64,000 nt of DNA, taken from contig NZ_LN999831.1 in NCBI RefSeq assembly GCF_900048045.1, positions 1 to 64,000 on the forward strand. Reading direction: 5' to 3'. Every line of letters starts with the position of its first letter. Position 1 is the first letter of the stretch. Below the pieces are notes generated by a model that searched no databases, had not been told where the DNA came from, and saw only the letters and a program-made list of their open reading frames with translations. This DNA is from Candidatus Mikella endobia (GTDB lineage Bacteria; Pseudomonadota; Gammaproteobacteria; Enterobacterales; Enterobacteriaceae). Position numbers and translations under genes: made by a program. Positions 58,072-64,000 of this stretch are shown piece by piece.

Positions 58072-59457
58072 ATGGCCAAAATAGCTAAACATACTTTTGC
58101 ATGTAATCAATGCGATACAACTTATCTTCGTTGGCAAGGGCAATGTACTGTATGTTATGCCTGGAATTCTATTACTGAGATTCTCTTTAATTCTACTAAC
58201 TCAGCAGTAAGCCAAGATCAGTTTAGCGGTTATGCTGGAAATAACCGCGTAAATAAAATACAAAAGCTATCGGAAATCAATATCGAAGATATTCCTAGAT
58301 TTTCAACAGGTTTTAAAGAACTTGATCGTGTGCTAGGTGGAGGTATAGTGCCAGGTAGCGTTATTTTAATTGGAGGTAACCCTGGAGTAGGAAAAAGCAC
58401 ACTTCTAATGCAAACACTCTATAATATTACTGCTAACATGAATACTCTATACGTAACTGGTGAGGAATCATTGAAACAGGTGGCACTGCGTGCACACAGA
58501 ATTAATTTACCTATCAGAGATATAAGTATCTTATCAGAAACTAGCATTGAAAAAATTTGCATAAAAGCTTTGCAGAAAAAAATTAAATTAATAATAATTG
58601 ATTCAATTCAAGTAATGCATATGACAAATTTACAATCTTTACCAGGTAGCGTTACTCAAATAAGGGAATCAGCTGCTTACTTAACACGATTTGCAAAAAC
58701 AAAAGATGTTGCTATTATTATAGTTTATCATGTGACTCAAAATGGATCTTTAGCTGGTCCCAAAATGCTTGAACATTGTATAGATTGTTCTATTATGTTA
58801 AATAGAGATTCTGATTCTAGTATACTAACACTACGTAGCCATAAAAACAGATTTGGAGCAATAAATGAGCTGGGATTGTTTACAATGACCGCACATGGAT
58901 TGTGTGAAATTAGTAATCCATCAGCTATTTTCTTAACCAGCGGGGAAATAACATCTGGAAGCAGCGTAATGGTAGTATGGAAAGGTACTCGACCGCTACT
59001 AGTAGCGATTCAAGCGTTAATAGATAACTCAATCATAATAGAAAATCCTCGTATAGTAACTGTAGGATTAGAGAAAAAAAATAGACTAGCAATTTTGTTA
59101 GCGGTACTACACCGTCACGGAGGATTGCAAATAGCAGATAAAAATTTGTTTATTAATGTAGTTGGCGGGATAAAAATTCATGAAACCAGCGCTGATTTAG
59201 CGCTTATGTTAGCGATAATCTCTAGTATGAGAGACTGTCCTTTACCGAAAGATCTAGTTACATTCGGTGAAATAGGTATCGCAGGAGAAATTCGCCCAGT
59301 ACCTAGTGGTCCTGAAAGAATTCAGGAGGCTTTTCAACATGGTTTTCAACGTGCTATTGTGCCACAGGAAAATGTACCTAAAAAAAATACCACAGATATG
59401 CAGATTTTTGGGGTAAAAAAAATAACTGATGTGCTATCAATACTAGAAAAAATATAA
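58072..59457 (+). CDS. radA: DNA repair protein RadA (Sms)
   Basis: RecA-like branch-migration helicase acting in recombination repair. It has 461 residues (E. coli 460). The N-terminal zinc finger has C11, C14, C25 and C28. Walker A GGNPGVGKST is near 101, the RadA-specific KNRFG near 260, and a C-terminal Lon-protease-like domain (VNVVGGIKIHETSADLAL near 362) is intact. One oddity: the usually conserved GHVTK-(D/E)-G appears as YHVTQNG near 223, changing a glycine and a lysine. Other motifs look functional. Confidence 0.95.
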   Translation: MAKIAKHTFACNQCDTTYLRWQGQCTVCYAWNSITEILFNSTNSAVSQDQFSGYAGNNRVNKIQKLSEINIEDIPRFSTGFKELDRVLGGGIVPGSVILIGGNPGVGKSTLLMQTLYNITANMNTLYVTGEESLKQVALRAHRINLPIRDISILSETSIEKICIKALQKKIKLIIIDSIQVMHMTNLQSLPGSVTQIRESAAYLTRFAKTKDVAIIIVYHVTQNGSLAGPKMLEHCIDCSIMLNRDSDSSILTLRSHKNRFGAINELGLFTMTAHGLCEISNPSAIFLTSGEITSGSSVMVVWKGTRPLLVAIQALIDNSIIIENPRIVTVGLEKKNRLAILLAVLHRHGGLQIADKNLFINVVGGIKIHETSADLALMLAIISSMRDCPLPKDLVTFGEIGIAGEIRPVPSGPERIQEAFQHGFQRAIVPQENVPKKNTTDMQIFGVKKITDVLSILEKI

Positions 59458-59497
59458 AATAATAATAATTAAAAGTTTCTTATTCTACTTTTATTTA

Positions 59498-59570
<73 letters not shown>

Positions 59571-59621
59571 CATTTATATATAAATATCTTAATTTAACAC
59601 ATATGTCAAATATATTGGTAA

Positions 59622-60980
59622 TTATTTACCAATACAAAAACTAGAAAAAATTTTTTTCAGCAAATCATTCGAACTAAATTCTCCTGTAATTTCACTAATT
59701 ATTTGTTGCGCTAACCGTAATTCTTCAGCTAATAGTTCACAAGAAAATGCATTCAATAATTGTTCTTTTCCTTGAAGTAAATGTTTTCCAGTATTTTTTA
59801 GTGCTTCTAGATGACGGCGCCGCGCTAAAAATTTTCCTTCAGTGCTACCAGCAAAACCAATACTTTGCTTTAGGTGTTCCCGCAATAAATTTATACCTAT
59901 ATTGTATTTTGCTGAAATAGTTATGATTGAGTAATTGTTTATTTTTTTTATACCAATTTTTTCTCCGGTAAGATCAGCTTTATTTCTAATTATAGTGACC
60001 GTTATACTAGATGGTATGCGTGCTATAAATTTTTGTATTGTGATAATATCACTAGGTGTAGTTTTAGTACTATCTAAAATTAATAATACATGATCTGCCT
60101 GTTTAATTTCACGCCAAGCACGCTCAATACCAATTTTTTCTACTTCATCTTCTGATTCTTGTAAACCAGCGGTATCTATTATATGCATAGGAATACCGTT
60201 TAGATGAATATCTTCATGCAAGATATCGCGTGTCGTACCTGCAATTGCAGTTACAATTGCTACATCACGCCCAACTAAAGTATTTAGTAGGCTAGATTTA
60301 CCAACATTGGGTTTACCAGCAATGATTACTTTAATACCTTCACGTAAAATACATCCATGATGAGCTTCGTCGATTATCGTATTAAGTTTAGTAATAATAT
60401 CGTTTATACTTGATTCTATTTTACTCTTGGAAATAAAATCAATGTCTTCATCTGGAAAATCAATAGTAGCTTCAACAGCTATGCGCAAATTAGTCAGCAT
60501 TTCTACTAATTCATGAATACGAATAGAAAACTTGCCTTGCAATGATTTGAACGCAGATCTTGCTGCTTGAACTGAACTAGCCTCTATAAGGTCAGCAATA
60601 GCCTCTGCTTGAGCAAGATCTAACTTGTTATTTAGAAATGCACGTTTAGAAAACTCTCCTGGATGAGCAATCCGTACTTTAGGAAGCGATAGAATTTGTT
60701 GCAATAGCATATCTAATATTATAGGACCACCGTGACCCTGTAATTCTAAAATATCTTCACCAGTAAAAGAAAAAGGACCTGGAAAAAAAATAGCAATACC
60801 TTGATCTATAGGAGTGCCGTTACTGTCGTAAAATGGTAAATATTCAGCTTGTCGTGGACTGGGCAATTTACCCAATAATCTGTTGGCTACAGATGTAACT
60901 AAAGGTCCAGAAACACGCAAAATACCTATTCCCCCACGTCCTGGCGGTGTAGCAATAGCAGTGATAGTATCTGTACTCAT
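59622..60980 (-). CDS. mnmE: tRNA modification GTPase MnmE (TrmE)
   Basis: With MnmG it adds the (carboxymethyl)aminomethyl group to wobble U34 of several tRNAs. It has 452 residues (E. coli 454). An N-terminal folate-binding domain ([16 protein letters not shown] near 11-26) and helical domain surround a G domain with [12 protein letters not shown] near 221, TTRD near 247, DTAGLQ near 268 and NKAD near 334. The C-terminal FSSFCIGK holds the catalytic-type cysteine. yidC, its usual upstream neighbour, is dead. Confidence 0.97.
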   Translation of the reverse strand: MSTDTITAIATPPGRGGIGILRVSGPLVTSVANRLLGKLPSPRQAEYLPFYDSNGTPIDQGIAIFFPGPFSFTGEDILELQGHGGPIILDMLLQQILSLPKVRIAHPGEFSKRAFLNNKLDLAQAEAIADLIEASSVQAARSAFKSLQGKFSIRIHELVEMLTNLRIAVEATIDFPDEDIDFISKSKIESSINDIITKLNTIIDEAHHGCILREGIKVIIAGKPNVGKSSLLNTLVGRDVAIVTAIAGTTRDILHEDIHLNGIPMHIIDTAGLQESEDEVEKIGIERAWREIKQADHVLLILDSTKTTPSDIITIQKFIARIPSSITVTIIRNKADLTGEKIGIKKINNYSIITISAKYNIGINLLREHLKQSIGFAGSTEGKFLARRRHLEALKNTGKHLLQGKEQLLNAFSCELLAEELRLAQQIISEITGEFSSNDLLKKIFSSFCIGK

Positions 60981-60994
60981 ATAAATTTTATATA

Positions 60995-61560
60995 TTAAAT
61001 AATCCCGCGTTTTTCAAGTAAACGATAAATAATATTTTGCTGCAAATTATAATTTCTATAAAGTGGTTTATCATATCGCTCTAATGTTAGTTTTTGTTGC
61101 TACATTGAAGTATACTGTAATAATGTAGCTAGCGTACAATAAAAATTATGATAATAATAGAGCCAAAAAAGTAGAATTATAGATAAATTTAATAGTTTCT
61201 GAACAAGAATAAGTAATGCATGGAATTTTATTTTGCTACCAGCTTTAAAGTTTGGTAGCCTAGCTGGAAAAATTTTCCTTGATTGTTAGTTTTAGGTAAA
61301 AAAGAAACTTTTTAAGTTAACCAAACAATATTAGTTGTATTATTGATATTATAAGAATAATAAATTATCAGCGTATAAATGTTTCATACCATCGTAAATT
61401 ACATAAGTAAATATTTATGAGTCTCTTTTATAAAAAAGAGTCTATGGCGAATACATTTGTTCTTTTGAAGATTAGTTATTGTAAAAAAAATTTTTTCATC
61501 TCCAAAAGATGAGTATTGATGCTTTTATATTACAAACAAGTAGTCATCTGCATCTGGTCA
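60995..61560 (-). pseudogene. yidC: Degraded membrane protein insertase (yidC)
   Basis: yidC lies between rnpA and mnmE in E. coli; here that gap holds its ruin on the minus strand. LLILVQKLLNLS near 61190-61225 fits LWFISQPLFKLLKW. FGSIIIIIFIVR at 61132-61167 fits WGFSIIIITFIVR of the core insertase domain, followed by a stop. The true C-terminal end, [18 protein letters not shown], ends at a stop at 60995 and fits IIQQQLIYRGLEKRG. The large periplasmic domain and most helices are lost. It cannot encode a functional protein. Confidence 0.88.
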
Positions 61561-61573
61561 AGTAACGCTCAAA

Positions 61574-61924
61574 TTAGCGACGATAATGATCGTTCCATAC
61601 TTTATCTAATATTTCTATTATGGTATGATTATTAATCTGGGTAAAGTCTTTTTTAGTAAAAACTATAAAATCCATTGTAAGCAAATTATGCTGTTTCAGG
61701 CGAAAACTTTCGCGTATTAAACGTTTAATTCTGTTGCGTTCATGGGCTTTTTTTATATATTTTTTGGCTATAGTAAAACCTAATCGGGGATGACCTAATG
61801 TATTCAAGCGACTAATAATAATAATATCCTGCATTCCACCAAACTGGTGATGGTTTTTAAATACACTTCTAAAATCATTAGAAGTTAACAACCTTAATTT
61901 ACGGGGAAAAGCTAGATTAATCAC
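61574..61924 (-). CDS. rnpA: Ribonuclease P protein component
   Basis: Protein cofactor of RNase P, which makes tRNA 5' ends. It has 116 residues (E. coli 119). The start is GTG at 61924, giving MINLAFPRKLRLLT as in E. coli, which also uses GTG. The RNA-binding signature AHERNRIKRLIRESFRL near 55-71 is intact. It lies 16 bases after rpmH, in the conserved rpmH-rnpA operon. Confidence 0.97.
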   Translation of the reverse strand: MINLAFPRKLRLLTSNDFRSVFKNHHQFGGMQDIIIISRLNTLGHPRLGFTIAKKYIKKAHERNRIKRLIRESFRLKQHNLLTMDFIVFTKKDFTQINNHTIIEILDKVWNDHYRR

Positions 61925-61940
61925 TTAATAGTAAGTATTT

Positions 61941-62084
61941 TTATTTAGAAGAAACAGTTAAACATAAACGTCCTTTAGCACGTCGTCTTGCTAAAATATG
62001 ACGCCCGTTTTTATTTGCCATACGAATTCTAAAACCATGGGTACGATTACGTTTTAATACTGACGGTTGGAAAGTGCGTTTCAT
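61941..62084 (-). CDS. rpmH: 50S ribosomal protein L34
   Basis: Small basic large-subunit protein of 47 residues (E. coli 46). The sequence [20 protein letters not shown], then [18 protein letters not shown], is nearly invariant in the family. It begins the rpmH-rnpA operon on the minus strand and is divergent from dnaN. Confidence 0.98.
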   Translation of the reverse strand: MKRTFQPSVLKRNRTHGFRIRMANKNGRHILARRRAKGRLCLTVSSK

Positions 62085-62448
62085 AGCGATCTCTACCTAA
62101 ATTTATATAAAATATAAATAATTATCGACAACTAAATTCTATTTATAGAATAGAATTATTCTAATAACTATATAATATTAAGTCAATTTACATGTATATC
62201 TTAGCATACCCCATTTTATTATAAATAAATAACCAAATCACCATAGCTAACAATTAAATAGATTATTATTTTCTCAAATAAATTTGATACTCAAGATAAT
62301 ACTACAAACATGAAGAAATTTTCAATTAATACTATTAGTAGTACTTTTCAAAGCATTGCTAATAGCTCTAAACAATGAATACTTTTAGTAAACAGCATAC
62401 TACGGTACTATATGTTTGTAGAAAAAACTTAGCCGTTGGAAAAAAACT
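62085..62448. other. Gene-free stretch where dnaA and oriC-proximal DNA would lie
   Basis: About 365 AT-rich bases between the divergent rpmH and dnaN. dnaA (about 1.4 kb in E. coli) normally fills this place and is absent. A single DnaA-box-like TTATCGACA (62122-62130, one mismatch to TTATCCACA) is present. A fragment reading KKFS...I near 62310 weakly recalls the DnaA C-terminus, too weakly to call. Confidence 0.5.
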
Positions 62449-63579
62449 ATGAAATTTATCATCAAACGTGAGCATTTGCTCAAGCCTCTGCAACAAGTAA
62501 GCAACACATTGGGGGTTAAGCGTCCTATTTTTCCTATTTTAAATAACCTTCTATTACAGTTAATTAAAAATAGTTTGCTATTAACTGGTACTGATTTAGA
62601 AATAGAAATAGTAGCTAAAGTCGTACTGAATAATTTTTATGAAACAAATATAGCTACCACTGTACCAGCACGTAAATTTTTTGATATTTGCCGAGGTCTA
62701 CCAGCAGAATCAGAGATCGAAGTAACATTAGAAGGTAAAAGAATATTAATTTTATCTGGTCGTAGCCGTTATTTACTTTCTACACTACCTGCAATAGAGT
62801 TTCCAACTTTAGATTATTTACAAAAAATTTTAGTACAATTTAATATTAAACAGTCAATTTTGAAACAATTAATTGAGTCAACTCAATTTTCTATGGCACA
62901 TCAAGATGTACGTTATTACTTAAACGGTATGTTATTTGAAACTGAAGGAGATACATTACGTGCTGTGGCTACAGACGGTCACAGATTAGCCATGTGTGTA
63001 GTACCCGTAGTAATAGACAATATTTTGCCATTCCATTCTGTTATTATACCACGTAAAAGTATATTAGAGTTAGTACGCATACTAGATAGTAATAGTGATA
63101 AGCCAGTAAAAGTGCAAATTGGTAGTAATAATATCCGTCTCAGCTTCAGTAATTATAGGTTTACTTCAAAACTAATTAACGGTAGTTTTCCTGATTATCG
63201 TCGCGTATTTCCCAAAAATACTGATAAAAACATTGAAATAAACTGTGATGCTCTGAAAAAAGCTCTTACACGAGCAGCTATTCTCTCCAATGAGAGATTT
63301 TATGGTGTCAGGTTATATCTGAGTACTAACAAATTAAAAATTACTGCTAATAATCCTAAACAAGAAGAAGCAGAAGAGATTCTTGATGCTACCTATCATG
63401 GTAGTGAAGTAGAAATTTGTTTTAATGTTAATTATGTACTTGATGTGCTCAATGCTTTGAAAGGTGATATAGTACAAATATTACTCACAGATGGAATTTC
63501 TAGTATTCAAATGATAGATAATGCTGCTAATAATAACCAAGTATCTGCTATTTATATAATTATGCCGATACGGTTATAA
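62449..63579 (+). CDS. dnaN: DNA polymerase III beta sliding clamp
   Basis: Ring-shaped processivity clamp of the replicative polymerase. It has 376 residues (E. coli 366). The N-terminal MKFIIKREHLLKPLQQVSN, the central TQFSMAHQDVRYYLNGMLFE near 143-162, GSFPDYRRVFPKN near 244 and the C-terminal IIMPIRL (E. coli VVMPMRL), part of the hydrophobic pocket that binds partner proteins, are all kept. The start follows a weak GGA site. The upstream dnaA is missing, and downstream recF is dead. Confidence 0.97.
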   Translation: MKFIIKREHLLKPLQQVSNTLGVKRPIFPILNNLLLQLIKNSLLLTGTDLEIEIVAKVVLNNFYETNIATTVPARKFFDICRGLPAESEIEVTLEGKRILILSGRSRYLLSTLPAIEFPTLDYLQKILVQFNIKQSILKQLIESTQFSMAHQDVRYYLNGMLFETEGDTLRAVATDGHRLAMCVVPVVIDNILPFHSVIIPRKSILELVRILDSNSDKPVKVQIGSNNIRLSFSNYRFTSKLINGSFPDYRRVFPKNTDKNIEINCDALKKALTRAAILSNERFYGVRLYLSTNKLKITANNPKQEEAEEILDATYHGSEVEICFNVNYVLDVLNALKGDIVQILLTDGISSIQMIDNAANNNQVSAIYIIMPIRL

Positions 63580-63589
63580 CTATTGTCTA

Positions 63590-64000
63590 TTAATAATAAA
63601 ATTTTCTAGTTTAGAAGTGGGTCAGGTTTGAAACCACCTGTTTGTTAACAGATAGTTAGGAAACATTAAATAATAAAAAATACCAGTATGGGTGAAAGTA
63701 CTCTTTCTGCGCCTCAGTAATCCAATGAGTATGCACTCAACATAAATTTGAAAAATTTCTATACTTTTTAGTATAATTTATTAGGTATATTTTACAAACG
63801 AAACTTTCTTATGGAGTATAGAGAATAGACATCGCACAATCTACTTGCTACTTACGGACAGAACAACATAGTTCCTTTTTATTATAGCTATAACTAACAT
63901 AGAAATGTTCTTAAATTTTACATAAGATGATTAAACAAGAACCATGCCGGGAATAAACCATTCACTACGTGAATTGAGTAATTCCTGTACTGACATTACT
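63590..64000 (+). pseudogene. recF: Degraded recombination mediator recF (runs off the window)
   Basis: recF follows dnaN in E. coli. After dnaN no long frame exists, but RecF pieces appear in order. NFLV (63600-63611) then, after a frameshift, SGSG (63616-63627) fit NFLVGANGSGKT, the Walker A region. RNFLMEYR near 63799 fits RRAFLDWG. NHSLRELS near 63956 fits RNAALRQVT. Stops and frameshifts lie between them. The remnant continues past the end of the window. RecF loads RecA at gaps. Confidence 0.65.

Noticed and set aside
62300..62370. Possible C-terminal fragment of dnaA before dnaN
   Set aside because: Only a few residues (KKFS) recall the DnaA end, and the distance to dnaN does not fit the usual tight spacing. 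Too weak to call.

Overview
The window looks like part of the strongly AT-rich, shrunken chromosome of an obligate insect endosymbiont in the Enterobacterales. Every protein I could identify is closest in length, motifs and start codon to its Escherichia coli or Sodalis-type counterpart, and short runs of E. coli gene order survive: lepA-lepB-rnc-era, clpP-clpX-lon, dnaK-dnaJ, ftsH-glmM-secG-leuU-rimP-nusA-infB-rbfA-truB-rpsO-pnp-deaD, and rpmH-rnpA-yidC-mnmE. Intergenic stretches are long, AT-rich and often hold recognisable gene fossils. I saw no insertion sequence, prophage, CRISPR array or acquired cassette. An intermediate-decay symbiont, such as the gammaproteobacteria of mealybugs or a Sodalis-allied symbiont, would fit. 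That assignment is inference and not resolved from the sequence.

Layout. 1-5.1 kb: lepA, dead lepB, rnc-era, acpS. 5.6-10.3 kb: priA, rpmE, tRNA-Ser(UGA), tusE, tRNA-Pro(GGG), rplY. 10.6-17.4 kb: ibpA and ibpB with a likely RNA thermometer, glyQ-glyS, mutS. 17.5-23.6 kb, minus strand: clpP-clpX-lon with a dead tig upstream. 24.2-28.1 kb: tRNA-Thr, dnaK-dnaJ behind a sigma-32-like promoter, rpsT. 28.5-36.9 kb: ileS, dead lspA, recA, alaS, csrA, tRNA-Ser(GCU), tRNA-Arg. 37-42.4 kb: cnu, tyrS, rnt, dead murA next to ibaG, ribC, grxD, tRNA-Pro(CGG). 42.8-57.5 kb: greA, rlmE, ftsH, dead glmM, secG, tRNA-Leu, internally deleted rimP, nusA-infB-rbfA-truB-rpsO-pnp-deaD. 57.5-64 kb: dead serB, radA, tRNA-Lys with a CUU anticodon, mnmE, dead yidC, rnpA-rpmH, dnaN and a dead recF that runs off the window. 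dnaA is absent from its usual place.

How the genes work together. What survives is translation (synthetases, initiation factor 2, ribosome assembly, tRNA modification by TusE, MnmE and TruB), RNA turnover (RNase III, RNase T, PNPase, DeaD), protein quality control (DnaK/DnaJ, IbpA/IbpB, ClpXP, Lon, FtsH) and some DNA repair (RecA, RadA, MutS, PriA). What is broken is biased towards the envelope: signal peptidases I and II (lepB, lspA), the insertase yidC, and the peptidoglycan precursor genes murA and glmM. recF, tig and serB are also dead. This suggests a cell that no longer builds or matures a normal envelope and depends on a host or partner symbiont. No clearly novel system was found. The points most worth checking are the C34 lysine tRNA, the internally deleted RimP, the RecA without its acidic tail, the 24-bp repeat array inside infB, and the RNA structures at ibpA and between dnaK and dnaJ.
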